Source: Hyphomicrobium_A sp963812795 (GTDB lineage: Bacteria > Pseudomonadota > Alphaproteobacteria > Rhizobiales > Hyphomicrobiaceae). From it: DNA of 64,000 nucleotides. The translations under genes and the position numbers were made by a program. The stretch covers positions 72,545-136,544 of the forward strand of contig CAWEWG010000016.1 of the NCBI GenBank assembly GCA_963812795.1, written 5' to 3'. Positions 8,404-16,717 of this stretch are shown here, in pieces (the first letter of the stretch is position 1; every line of letters begins with the position of its first letter). A model generated the notes under the pieces. The model did no database searches and was not told where the DNA came from. It saw nothing but the letters and a program-made list of their open reading frames with translations.

Positions 8404-9813
8404 ATGAAGAGCGCCAGCGATGTCCTGAAGATGGTGAAGGACAAGGACGTCAAGTTCGTCGATTTCCGTTTCACCGACACCAAAGGCAAGATGCAGCATG
8501 TGACGGCGCATGCGAGCACCTTCAACGAGGACGTCTTTCAAGACGGCTATGCCTTCGACGGCTCTTCGATCGCCGGCTGGAAGGGCATCGAAGCCTCCGA
8601 CATGTTGCTGATGCCGGACGCCTCGTCGGCGCACCTTGATCCCTTCTTCGCTCAGTCGACCGTCGCCATCTTCTGCGACGTCCTCGAGCCCACGACCGGT
8701 CAGTTCTACGAGCGTGACCCGCGCGGCATCGCCAAGAAGGCCGAGGCCTACATGAAGTCGACGGGCGTCGGCGACACGATCTTCATGGGGCCGGAAGCCG
8801 AGTTCTTCATCTTCGACGACGTGCGCTTCTCCGCCGATCCTTACAACACCGGCTTCCGCATCAACTCCATCGAGCTGCCCACGAACACCGGCACCGAATA
8901 CGAGATGGGCAACCTCGGCCACCGTCCGCGCACCAAGGGCGGCTACTTTCCCGTGCCGCCGATCGATAGCTGTCAGGACATCCGCTCCGAGATGATCTCG
9001 GTGATGGCCGAGATGGGCGTCGCCGTCGAAAAGCACCACCACGAGGTTGCCGCCGCGCAGCACGAGCTCGGTATCAAATTCGCCCCGATGGTCAACATCG
9101 CCGACCATCTGCAGATCTATAAGTACGTCATTCACATGGTCGCCCAGGCCTACGGCAAGACGGCCTGCTTCATGCCGAAGCCCATCTTCGGCGATAACGG
9201 CTCGGGCATGCACGTGCACCAGTCGATCTGGAAAGGCAGCACCCCAGTCTTCGCCGGCAACAAATACGCCGACCTGTCGGAGACGGCGCTAAGCTACATC
9301 GCCGGCGTCTTGAAGCACGCCAAGGCGATCAACGCCTTCACCAACCCGACCACCAACTCCTACAAGCGTCTGGTGCCGGGCTACGAGGCGCCCGTGCTGC
9401 TCGCCTACTCGGCGCGCAACCGCTCTGCCGCGTGCCGCATCCCGCACGTGTCGAGCCCGAAGGCGAAGCGCTTCGAGGTCCGCTTCCCGGATCCCGCCGC
9501 CAACCCCTACCTCGGGTTCACGGCCATGCTCATGGCCGGCCTCGACGGCATCGCCAACAAGCTCAATCCGGGCGACGCGATCGACAAGAACCTGTACGAT
9601 CTGCCGCCGGCAGAGCTGGCCAACATCCCGACGGTTGCCGGCAGCCTGCGCGAGGCACTCGAGGCGCTCGATAAGGACCGCGGCTTCCTCAAGATGGGCG
9701 GCGTGATGTCCGACGACATGATCGACGCCTACATCGAGCTGAAGATGGCGGAGAACATGCGCTACGAGATGGCCCCGCATCCGATCGAGTTCGAAATGTA
9801 CTACTCGGTCTAA
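8404..9813 (+). CDS. glnA: Glutamine synthetase type I
   Basis: 469 residues, the full GSI-beta length. It carries MGPEAEFFIFDDVRF, the KTACFMPKPIFGDNGSGMHVHQS catalytic stretch (shortened here) and the adenylylation loop NLYDLPPAE with its target tyrosine near 397. It condenses ammonium and glutamate with ATP to glutamine and is the main ammonium-assimilating enzyme. The ATG at 8404 has GGGGAG 7 bases before it. The adenylylation site and the adjacent glnB imply covalent control through GlnD/GlnE. Confidence 0.97.
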   Translation: MKSASDVLKMVKDKDVKFVDFRFTDTKGKMQHVTAHASTFNEDVFQDGYAFDGSSIAGWKGIEASDMLLMPDASSAHLDPFFAQSTVAIFCDVLEPTTGQFYERDPRGIAKKAEAYMKSTGVGDTIFMGPEAEFFIFDDVRFSADPYNTGFRINSIELPTNTGTEYEMGNLGHRPRTKGGYFPVPPIDSCQDIRSEMISVMAEMGVAVEKHHHEVAAAQHELGIKFAPMVNIADHLQIYKYVIHMVAQAYGKTACFMPKPIFGDNGSGMHVHQSIWKGSTPVFAGNKYADLSETALSYIAGVLKHAKAINAFTNPTTNSYKRLVPGYEAPVLLAYSARNRSAACRIPHVSSPKAKRFEVRFPDPAANPYLGFTAMLMAGLDGIANKLNPGDAIDKNLYDLPPAELANIPTVAGSLREALEALDKDRGFLKMGGVMSDDMIDAYIELKMAENMRYEMAPHPIEFEMYYSV

Positions 9814-9836
9814 GCGGCCGGCATCGACGCTAAGCG

Positions 9837-9866
9837 AGGCCCGGGAGTGATCCTGGGCCTTTTGCT
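9837..9866 (+). terminator. Rho-independent terminator after glnA
   Basis: AGGCCCGGGA, GTGA loop, TCCTGGGCCT, then TTTGCTTTTT. It is a ten-base stem with one G-T pair followed by a U-rich tail, ending the glnB-glnA unit. Confidence 0.8.
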
Positions 9867-9905
9867 TTTTGGTGCCGCTCGAGATGCGGCGCGGTTCGCC
9901 AAACG

Positions 9906-10211
9906 TCAGAAGTAGAACAGCACGGCGACGAACACCGCCGCCCAGCCGACGAGCCACAGGCGGCGCGCCTGACCGCCGAGCCATCCACCGAATCGGCGAC
10001 CCGCCTCGCGCCACGATATCTGCCCGATCACCGCGATGAAGAGGCCGATGCCAAGACCGGCGACGGCGGAGCGGTAGTCGAGCGCCGGACCGCCGATCTC
10101 GAAACCGCCGACGTTGGTAACGGTCGACGTGCCGGATGGAGCGACCATGATCACCGCGGCGATCATCAGCCCGAGGGCGAGCATCGAGAAAAAGCTGAGG
10201 ACGGACCGCAT
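9906..10211 (-). CDS. Small membrane protein, three predicted spans
   Basis: 101 residues with hydrophobic segments near 4-25, 45-65 and 82-101 and a Gly/Arg-rich cytoplasmic loop (WREAGRRFGGWLGGQARRL). I do not recognise the family. The ATG at 10211 is preferred to the GTG one codon earlier. A perfect CtrA-type box lies about 50 bases upstream, so expression may be cell-cycle linked. Confidence 0.65.
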   Translation of the reverse strand: MRSVLSFFSMLALGLMIAAVIMVAPSGTSTVTNVGGFEIGGPALDYRSAVAGLGIGLFIAVIGQISWREAGRRFGGWLGGQARRLWLVGWAAVFVAVLFYF

Positions 10212-10259
10212 CACGGCACCAGGGAGGGGCAGGCGTGCGCGCAGGCTACCGCGACGATT

Positions 10260-10275
10260 TTAATAACGGCTTAAC
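10260..10275 (+). promoter_or_regulatory. CtrA-type binding site
   Basis: TTAA, seven bases, TTAAC: a perfect match to the alphaproteobacterial CtrA consensus TTAA-N7-TTAAC. It lies upstream of the small membrane protein at 9906-10211 (opposite strand) and at the start of the long non-coding gap. CtrA binding itself is inferred. Confidence 0.55.
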
Positions 10276-10375
10276 CAAGGCAGCCACGCGCTCACTGCGG
10301 TGCTCTTGAGTTGACACGTTAGCCATACCGGCGCAGGGTTGTATGACCTTCCACGGCAAAGGAGGTCTAAGAAAA

Positions 10376-10640
10376 TGTGGCCACCCGATCACCTCATGCC
10401 GCCGAGCGCGACGCCCTGATGGACGTTACGGCTGGTGGCCGATCCGAAAATCAGAACGAGCAATCGCGGTGTGTAGCAACATCCGCGAACTAGCCCGAAA
10501 AGACGGGCAGGGCCTTCCAATGGAGCTGGGTTGCTGCCTAAGGCGCACCGCTCGAAATCAGATGAGCCCAAGGGAGCCCGGACGGCCTAGCCGCTCCGGG
10601 TTCCTCCCGTTCAGGCGCCTATACAGCCGTGGCAGCACAG
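10376..10640. ncRNA. Candidate structured RNA of unknown class in a 590-base gap
   Basis: The gap from 10212 to 10802 holds no convincing gene. Several nested pairings can be drawn by eye: GGCCACC (10379) with GGTGGCC (10434); GCGGTGTG (10466) with CGCACCGC (10544); inside it AGCAAC (10475) with GTTGCT (10530); at the tip GCCCG (10493) with CGGGC (10504); and a separate long hairpin at 10573-10604. It lacks the signatures of RNase P RNA, SRP RNA or tmRNA that I know, and I cannot assign it to 6S RNA. Strand and ends are uncertain. Confidence 0.3.
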
Positions 10641-10655
10641 GCCTTCATTCCCTGA

Positions 10656-10674
10656 GAATATTTGTAGAATATTC
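10656..10674. promoter_or_regulatory. AT-rich inverted repeat
   Basis: GAATATT, a five-base loop (TTGTAG region), AATATTC, in an otherwise GC-rich region about 130 bases upstream of the next gene. It could be an operator or promoter element; nothing more can be said. Confidence 0.25.
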
Positions 10675-10802
10675 ACCATATGCGTGCCACGGTCGTGGGG
10701 GATAAGCCGAATTGGCCCGATTTTCAATGCTCTGCGCTTGCCGCCTCAGTCGGCGTACCACTTAGCGAGCCCGAGCATGGACAGGACAACTGGAGCCGCG
10801 CC

Positions 10803-11672
10803 ATGCGCGACGTCACGTCCGACATATACGCGACCCCGACCGACAGCTTCGTGGGGGTGCTCGATCAATTCGCCTCGCTCAGCAGCTATGCGAGCGAGGC
10901 GTCGACGGTCGGCGGCTATCGCCTGCTGCCGTCGCGGCGTACAGCGCCGCGCACGACGCAGCGCTCTGCTGCGGGCGCAGCCGTGCGCAGCGGCGCGCGC
11001 ATGCGCTGGACAGGATCGCTGTCCGTACTCTTCATCGGCGGCCTCGGCCTTGCGGTGCTCGCCGGCCCGGCGAATTGCCCGTGCTCGAGCGCCTTCGCGG
11101 TCGCCGAGCAGTCGTCGCTGGCGCGCCTCGGTTACGTGCAGAACGCGCACATGATGGCCGAGCGCGAGATGATCCAACCGGACGCAGAGCTGCCGGCGCT
11201 GTCGACCGCGGCGCTCATCGAGCCGGAAGAGAGCGCTGTCGGTGTCTCGCCGATCACCACGTCGGCGTTGGAGCCGTCGCGCGACGCAGCCGCCATCGCG
11301 AGCGAAGTGTTGCCTGCAACGAGCGCCGACCGACTGCCCGCAAAGATCGAGCCGCTTGCCGATGCCGGGCCGGAGAACGTCAAGCTGGCCGCTGCCTCGG
11401 ACGTTACGAGCGACGTGCCGCCGACGCTGCCGACCATCGAGGTTGCGACGCCGCCGGCGGACGACGTCGCCGCCAGCGAACCCGAGCGCGAGCCGGTTGC
11501 CAAGACGCGCCGCGCCAAGAAGCGCACGGCCCTGCGCGCCTATCGCACGTCGAACGATCTTGCCGGCGGCCGCGGCAAGAAGTCCGGCGAAGCGGCGCCC
11601 AAGTCGCCGAAGTGGGCGCAGCAGATGTTCGTCACGCCGTGGCAGACGCGCGCTTTCTCCTACACCCAGTAA
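10803..11672 (+). CDS. Single-span membrane protein with long Pro/Ala-rich tail
   Basis: About 289 residues. A 65-residue N-terminal cytoplasmic part precedes one hydrophobic span (SVLFIGGLGLAVLAGP) and a long low-complexity region rich in Ala, Pro and Glu. The end is basic (KTRRAKKRTALRAYR). I do not recognise the family. The frame is open back to 10680, but the ATG at 10803 is preferred because the upstream residues have no protein-like character. It is followed by the DUF4846 gene 41 bases later, possibly in one transcript. Confidence 0.6.
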   Translation: MRDVTSDIYATPTDSFVGVLDQFASLSSYASEASTVGGYRLLPSRRTAPRTTQRSAAGAAVRSGARMRWTGSLSVLFIGGLGLAVLAGPANCPCSSAFAVAEQSSLARLGYVQNAHMMAEREMIQPDAELPALSTAALIEPEESAVGVSPITTSALEPSRDAAAIASEVLPATSADRLPAKIEPLADAGPENVKLAAASDVTSDVPPTLPTIEVATPPADDVAASEPEREPVAKTRRAKKRTALRAYRTSNDLAGGRGKKSGEAAPKSPKWAQQMFVTPWQTRAFSYTQ

Positions 11673-11713
11673 AAAGCCATCGCCGCGCCACACGCCCATC
11701 GCACGTTCGCGCC

Positions 11714-12493
11714 ATGCGACGCGACCTGACGCTCATCCTCGTTGCACTCGTTCAACTGGCCGCGCCGACGGTTGCCATCGCCGCGCCCGGTTATGCCTGG
11801 CAGTTCTCGTCTGGCGAACAGACCCTCGAGCAGCGCTTTCCTCCCCCGCCCGGCTTTGTGCGCACCGTCGCCGCGCCGGACAGTTGGGCGGCGTGGCTAC
11901 GCGGGCTGCCGATGAGGCCGGCGAACGCGCCGGTCCTTATCTATACCGGCGCCCAGAAATGGCGGCAGGATGTGCATGCCGCGGTGATCGACATCGACGT
12001 CGGCAAGCGCAATTTGCAGCAGTGCGCCGACGCCATCATGCGGCTGCGCGCCGAATGGCTGTTCGCAGCAAACCGCAAGCAGGAGATCCGCTTCAACGAC
12101 ACCGAGGGCAAGCGCCTCAGTTTTTCGGCGCGCCGCGGCAGCGACTACGCATCATTCCGCAAGTACATGGACTACGTGTTCGCCTACGCCGGCACTTATT
12201 CGCTCGAGCGCGAGTTGAAGCCGGCGCCGCTGCCGACACTGCAGCCCGGCGACGTGTTCATCAAAGGCGGCTTCCCCGGCCACGCGGTCCTCGTCGCCGA
12301 CGTCGTCGAGAACGCGCAGACGGGCGAGAAGCGCTTCCTGCTGGTGCAGAGCTACATGCCGGCGCAGGAGATGCACGTCCTCAAGAACCCGGCCGCCGCC
12401 GACGGCTCGCCGTGGTATGCGGCCGCCTTCGAGGGCGACCTCGTCACGCCCGAGTGGACGTTCTCGGCGGGCGCGCTGCGACGCTGGCCGTGA
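11714..12493 (+). CDS. Secreted DUF4846 family protein
   Basis: 259 residues with a signal peptide (1-23). The body matches the DUF4846 family: RFPPPPGFVR, the AVIDIDVGKRNLQQCADAIMRLR core, a PGDVFIKGGFPGHAVLVADV strand pair and LVQSYMPAQEMHVLKNP, ending with TPEWTF. The family is exported but its biochemical role is not established. The conserved GGFPGHA and QSYMPAQ blocks contain His and Gln residues that look like an active or binding site; this is inference. Confidence 0.8.
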   Translation: MRRDLTLILVALVQLAAPTVAIAAPGYAWQFSSGEQTLEQRFPPPPGFVRTVAAPDSWAAWLRGLPMRPANAPVLIYTGAQKWRQDVHAAVIDIDVGKRNLQQCADAIMRLRAEWLFAANRKQEIRFNDTEGKRLSFSARRGSDYASFRKYMDYVFAYAGTYSLERELKPAPLPTLQPGDVFIKGGFPGHAVLVADVVENAQTGEKRFLLVQSYMPAQEMHVLKNPAAADGSPWYAAAFEGDLVTPEWTFSAGALRRWP

Positions 12494-12508
12494 CGAAGAT
12501 GACCCGCA

Positions 12509-12691
12509 TCAGTAGCTGATGACGAACACCGAGACCAGCGAGGCGATGAGGAACGTGCCGAGCCCGGCGAGCGCCCTTATCCCCGTATTCGGGTCGGCGT
12601 GCGTCATCATTTCATTGAGGGCGAAGCCGAGGCCAGCCAGGCCGACCGCGAATAGGACGATGCCGACGAGCACTCCGAAAACACCACGCAT
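12509..12691 (-). CDS. Small two-span membrane protein
   Basis: 60 residues: one hydrophobic span at 4-26 (VFGVLVGIVLFAVGLAGLGFAL), a short polar loop (MMTHADPNTG) and a second span at 40-60. The family is not recognised. It is convergent with the DUF4846 gene and is the last of three small membrane-protein genes on this strand. Confidence 0.55.
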   Translation of the reverse strand: MRGVFGVLVGIVLFAVGLAGLGFALNEMMTHADPNTGIRALAGLGTFLIASLVSVFVISY

Positions 12692-12750
12692 TTCTTCTCT
12701 CCCTAGGCTGCCGGCGAGCGCCGGTCTGTTATGTCAGTCTTACGCGCGAG

Positions 12751-13035
12751 CTACGGCACGGGTTGCGCCGGCGGCGCTCCCTGCTCGGCGAAATAGTCGT
12801 TGATGTACCCCTTGGCAGAATGCGGCCCGTCTGGCTGCGAGTGGGTATAGGCGATGACGCCGACGAACAGAACGGCCGCGAAGACCATTGCCAGGCCGGA
12901 GCGAAGAACAACCGCCCCGCGACCCGGCGCAAACGCCCACGAGGGACTTGCAAGGCCAGCGACAAGGTAGAGCAGGGCCAGGACGACGATGATGCTCGAC
13001 GCCAGCTCGGAGGTTTCGATCATCCGGTCGTACAT
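12751..13035 (-). CDS. Small membrane protein, paralog A of a tandem pair
   Basis: 94 residues with two spans (about 13-33 and 45-64) and a periplasm-facing Pro-rich tail. Its N-terminal half aligns without gaps to the next gene upstream (shared pattern VLALLYLV-GL--PSW--A--R--VV). Function unknown. The tandem arrangement points to a local duplication. Confidence 0.65.
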   Translation of the reverse strand: MYDRMIETSELASSIIVVLALLYLVAGLASPSWAFAPGRGAVVLRSGLAMVFAAVLFVGVIAYTHSQPDGPHSAKGYINDYFAEQGAPPAQPVP

Positions 13036-13152
13036 CGCGCGCCCCTGTTTGCCGGCGGTCCGCCGACAGCGCGCGGAAAGTCCGCGGCGCCCCCACTTTG
13101 AGGCACGCCGCGGGCAGGCGGGTCAACCATTTTTGCCTTGGCTGCGCCGCGA

Positions 13153-13419
13153 TCAGGGCTGCGCGGGGGTCGACTGTGGCACCGGCGGCTCGGTGCCGAT
13201 GGTGGCCGGCGGCACGAGCGCGCCCGGCAGCGGGCGGATCAGCAAGTAGAAGAGGGTCGAGGCGATGAGCATGGCGACGACGGCAACGACGACGACGGTG
13301 CTGCGCTTGCTGGCCAGAACCCACGACGGCTTCACCAGCCCGAACACGAGATAGAGCATCGCGAGAACGAAGATGAGCTGGAACGACCAGGACGAATAAT
13401 CGAGGAGCGCGTCTGCCAT
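13153..13419 (-). CDS. Small membrane protein, paralog B of a tandem pair
   Basis: 88 residues with two spans (about 12-30 and 41-62) and a Pro/Thr-rich tail (PPVPQSTPAQP). It shares the VLAMLYLVFGLVKPSW core with its neighbour at 12751-13035. Unknown family; probably two interacting or redundant inner-membrane subunits. Confidence 0.65.
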   Translation of the reverse strand: MADALLDYSSWSFQLIFVLAMLYLVFGLVKPSWVLASKRSTVVVVAVVAMLIASTLFYLLIRPLPGALVPPATIGTEPPVPQSTPAQP

Positions 13420-13516
13420 TTATGGGGCCTCGGAAGGGGGCGATGTGCTGGCGCGCATTCTGGCGGTGACGGCTTAACGGAACGCCAACCGCACCTGGGT
13501 TGCCGGCGCACCTCGC

Positions 13517-14620
13517 TCAGGCGGCGGAGGCGAGCGCGAGAGGCAGGGCATCGGCGAACACGGCCAGATCCTCGTCGCGGCCGCAGCTCACGCGGATGCA
13601 GCGGTTGAGCGGCGCGACGCCCGGCATGCGGGCGAACACATCGTGCGCCACTAGCCCGTCGAGCACGCGCTTGGCAAAGTCGCCGTCGCGTCTGCAATCG
13701 ATGGCGACGAAGTTGGCCGCCGAGGGCAACGGGGTGAGGTCGTTCGCGCGCGCGATGGCACCGATGATGTCGCGCGAGCGGACGATGCGACCCACCGCTT
13801 CCGCGAGGTATTCCTGATCCTCGAGCGCGGCCAACGCGCCGATCTGTCCGACGCGGTTGATGCCATAGTGATTGCGGACCTTCTCGAAGGCGCGGATGAC
13901 GCGCGCTTCACCGATGCAATAGCCGATGCGGGCGCCGGCGAGGCCATAGGCCTTGGAGAACGTGCGCAAACGCAAGACCTGCGCGTTGCCGGCGTCGACC
14001 GGCAGCAGCTCTGCCGCTGGCGCCGTATCGCAATAGGCCTCGTCGAGCAGCAGCAGCACGCCGGACGGCAGAGCGGCGATAAGCCCGCGCAACGCCTCGG
14101 CAGCCCAGAAGGAGCCCATGGGATTGTCGGGATTGCAGACGTAGAGGATGCGGGCGTCCTCGCGCCGCGCGGCATCGAGCAACGCGCCTAAATCCTGCTT
14201 GTCGTCGCGGTAGGGCACGCGCACGAGGCGGCCGCCGCCGCCGGCGACGTGGAAGTTGAAGGTCGGGTAGGTGCCGTCCGAGGTGACGACCGCGGAGCCC
14301 GGCTCGACGACGAGCTTCACGGCAAGCCCGAGCAGGCCGTCGATGCCCTCGCCGATGACGATGTTGTCGAGGCCGACGCCGTGGAACTGCGCCAGCGCCG
14401 CGCGCAATTCGTGGCTCTCGGGATCGGCGTACATCCAGTTGCCGTCGGCCGCCGCGCGCATGGCAGCGAGCGCCTTGGGCGACGGGCCGAACAGGCTTTC
14501 GTTGGCGCCGAGCCGCGCGCGAAAGGCGCGCCCGCGGGCACGCTCCTGCGCCTCCGGACCGACGAAGGGCACGAGGGCCGGCAGGCCATCGACAAGAGCC
14601 GTGAAGCGCGGTCGCGACAT
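13517..14620 (-). CDS. PLP-dependent aminotransferase, histidinol-phosphate aminotransferase-like
   Basis: 367 residues of the fold-type I class I/II aminotransferase family, closest to HisC. Visible are NESLFGPSPKA, the NPDNPMGSF loop, LLDEAY and RTFSKAYGLAGARIGY, whose lysine forms the aldimine with PLP. HisC converts histidinol phosphate with 2-oxoglutarate, but HisC paralogs also act on aromatic amino acids, and no other his gene is nearby, so I leave the symbol empty. The ATG at 14620 overlaps a CATG palindrome at the start region of the divergent neighbour. Confidence 0.8.
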   Translation of the reverse strand: MSRPRFTALVDGLPALVPFVGPEAQERARGRAFRARLGANESLFGPSPKALAAMRAAADGNWMYADPESHELRAALAQFHGVGLDNIVIGEGIDGLLGLAVKLVVEPGSAVVTSDGTYPTFNFHVAGGGGRLVRVPYRDDKQDLGALLDAARREDARILYVCNPDNPMGSFWAAEALRGLIAALPSGVLLLLDEAYCDTAPAAELLPVDAGNAQVLRLRTFSKAYGLAGARIGYCIGEARVIRAFEKVRNHYGINRVGQIGALAALEDQEYLAEAVGRIVRSRDIIGAIARANDLTPLPSAANFVAIDCRRDGDFAKRVLDGLVAHDVFARMPGVAPLNRCIRVSCGRDEDLAVFADALPLALASAA

Positions 14621-14717
14621 GATTGTGTTCGACAACGATGCTAGGCGGATCGGCGTGACGCTATCGCTCTGCCCCGAGCGCGGCGCCACGTCAACAGCGG
14701 TAGCTGGAGAGGCGCTA

Positions 14718-15589
14718 TTGGAACTTGCAGAATTGAGGCGTGTCTACGCGCGCCAGATGCTGGCGCTAGCAAGCGCCTTGGCCGACACCCAACTGGAGAA
14801 CGCAATCGCTGCCGTCCCGCGCGAGAGTTTCCTCGGCGCGGTCCGTGGCGCATCATGACGCCGTGGTCGCCGTATGCCACTGTTCCCGAGCAAGATCCTG
14901 CGCTGGTCTATCAGGATGTCGTCGTGGCACTCGATGAGGAGCGCGGCATCAACAACGGCAGCCCTTCACTACATGCCCATTGGATGCACCTCATCGCGCC
15001 GCGCCGAGGGGAAAGGGTGGCGCATATCGGCGCCGGGGCCGGCTACTACGCGGCGATCCTTGCCGAGCTCGTCGGTAAGGAGGGGAGCGTGACCGCGGTC
15101 GAGTTCGATGCGCGGCGCGCGCAGAGCGCCAAGCAGAACCTCAAGGACCGCTCCAACGTCGAAGTCATCGCAGCAGATGGGCGCCGCTGGCCACAGCAGC
15201 CCGCCGACATCATCTACGTGAACTTTGCAACGCCGCGGCCGGCCGATATTTGGATCGACAATCTTGCCGTGGGTGGCAGGTTGATCTTTCCGCTCGGCGT
15301 CCCGCGCGAAAGCCCGGCGGGCGGCGGCTGGCGCGGCTTGAATGCACTGGCCGTATTGGTGACGCGCCTCGACCGCAGCTTCTCGGCGCGGGCGCTTGGT
15401 CAGCTCGCCTTCGTCTTCGCCGAGGGCGAGCGCGACGACCGGTCGGTTACGGAGGTGCGCGCGCTGCAGATCAGCATCGAGAAGGGCGGCTGGGAGCGGA
15501 TCAAGAGCCTCGTCTGGAAGGAGCCCGTCGACGAGGCGCAATGCTGGTTCAAAGGGGACGGCTGGGCACTAAGCTTCAACGAACCGTAA
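14718..15589 (+). CDS. Protein-L-isoaspartate methyltransferase-like protein, frameshifted
   Basis: The N-terminal part (LRRVYARQML, VPRESFLG) and the SAM-binding part (GERVAHIGAGAGYYAAILAELVG) are in different frames. Restoring one missing base near 14838 joins them as FLG-x-GPWRIM, the usual Pcm motif, and gives 290 residues in a whole number of codons. The family repairs isoaspartyl residues by methylation or is a related SAM methyltransferase; C-terminal divergence makes the substrate uncertain. The likely start is the TTG at 14718, with GGAGAGG 6-7 bases before it. The shift is either sequencing error or a real lesion. Confidence 0.7.
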
Positions 15590-15590
15590 C

Positions 15591-16029
15591 CTAGATCAAA
15601 CCGAGCTCGGCCAGCTCGCGACGCATTTTGGGCGGCAGCGCCGCTATGCTGCTTGTCGCCGCGGCCAAGGTCGGCGGGCGCATCGTCCGACGTCAGGTAG
15701 CGCCAGCCCTGGAAGGCGCGGCGGGGTACGGGCCGCACCGGCACGAGCGCGGGATCGAGCAGGATGAGGCAGGCGGGCGTGCCGTCCGACTTCTTGCCCT
15801 GCTCGAAGCCGACGAGCTTCTGGCGTACTTGCACCGTGCCCTTGATGACCCAGTAGAGTGAGCCGCCATCGAGCAGCTCGGCGTCGCGCTTGGGTGTCTG
15901 GAAGGTGGTGTGGAAGATGCGCGGCTTCTTGCCTGCCTTCTTTTGCTCGGCGGCGCGCGCGGCCTGCCAGTCGGCCAGCTCCTCGATGGAGGCGGCGCCG
16001 ACGCATAGCTTGATGAGGTGCAGCGTCAC
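15591..16029 (-). CDS. DUF1489 family protein, frameshifted
   Basis: The start MTLHLIKLCVGAAS and the block LLDGGSLYWVIKG, then RRAFQGWRYL, identify DUF1489, a conserved alphaproteobacterial cytoplasmic family of unknown function. The C terminus expected for the family (PPKMRRELAELGLI) is present but one frame away. Removing one base at about 15667 restores a 145-residue protein ending with the stop at 15591. It is convergent with the Pcm-like gene, with their stops 2 bases apart. Confidence 0.75.
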
Positions 16030-16123
16030 GGCATTCTCCCCAGTCGACGGGCGGGGCTACAGGATGGCCGCAGGCGCCGGGCGCCGCGAGCGCAAACGGT
16101 CAGGCATCCACAGTTTGTCGCGC

Positions 16124-16555
16124 CTACTTTGCCGTGCACGTGCCGGTGTATTGCGCGACGACCGGCTGGCCGAGCACGCCGAAGTGGCGCGAATGCACGG
16201 CCGGATAGGCGCCGCTCGTCGCATCCTTCTCATAGACGGTCGTCAGATTGAGAAAGCCTTCGTTGACCACCTCGAGGAAGTGGTTGGCGCTGATCGAGCG
16301 TACGATCTTCAGCGACCCGGGCTTGGTGCCGCCCTCAGGCATGAGCTGCGCCGTCTGCTTGTCGAGATCGATGTCGGTGATGGCGAAGGTGATCGGCTCG
16401 GGCGGCTTGCTCTTGAAGGCCCCGTCCTCGAACGTCGCCGCATTCCCCGCAGCGAACGTGCAGGTGAAGCTCCTGGGCTCCTCTTCGGCACCCACCGACG
16501 CGGCAGAGAGCGCAGTTAACGCTACGCTGAAAACGGCAACCCAATTGATATGCAT
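16124..16555 (-). CDS. Secreted protein of unknown function
   Basis: 143 residues with a signal peptide (1-23, ending SVGA) and a compact beta-rich body containing two cysteines (FTCTFAAGN and the end TGTCTAK) that could form a disulfide. The family is not recognised. Residues such as HFLEVVNEGFLNLTTVYE suggest a beta-sandwich. No operon partner is visible. Confidence 0.6.
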   Translation of the reverse strand: MHINWVAVFSVALTALSAASVGAEEEPRSFTCTFAAGNAATFEDGAFKSKPPEPITFAITDIDLDKQTAQLMPEGGTKPGSLKIVRSISANHFLEVVNEGFLNLTTVYEKDATSGAYPAVHSRHFGVLGQPVVAQYTGTCTAK

Positions 16556-16717
16556 ATACCCATCCCAGGCGCCCTACGCCGCGCTCACCATTCAACCGCG
16601 GGCCGCCATGCCGCGCAACCGGCAGCAAAGGGCGCCCCCGCGGCCCAGCGCCGCGAGGAGCGCCTTCAATCCGCCCGGATTGGGGGCTCGTTAGCCGCAG
16701 CGGGTTAGGTGAATCGA

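Noticed and set aside
10376..10640. Known RNAs: RNase P RNA, SRP RNA, tmRNA, cobalamin or TPP riboswitch
   Set aside because: The conserved signature blocks I know for each are not present. 6S RNA could not be confirmed or ruled out by eye.
10343..10705. A 120-residue open frame in the structured gap
   Set aside because: It lacks protein-like character (scattered Cys, Arg and Pro, no motif) and overlaps the paired RNA-like segments; treated as non-coding.
13470..13476. TTAACG as part of a CtrA site
   Set aside because: The second TTAA at the required seven-base distance is missing.
13517..14620. A true histidine-biosynthesis hisC
   Set aside because: Not excluded, but there is no other his gene and HisC paralogs have several roles, so I kept the general aminotransferase name.
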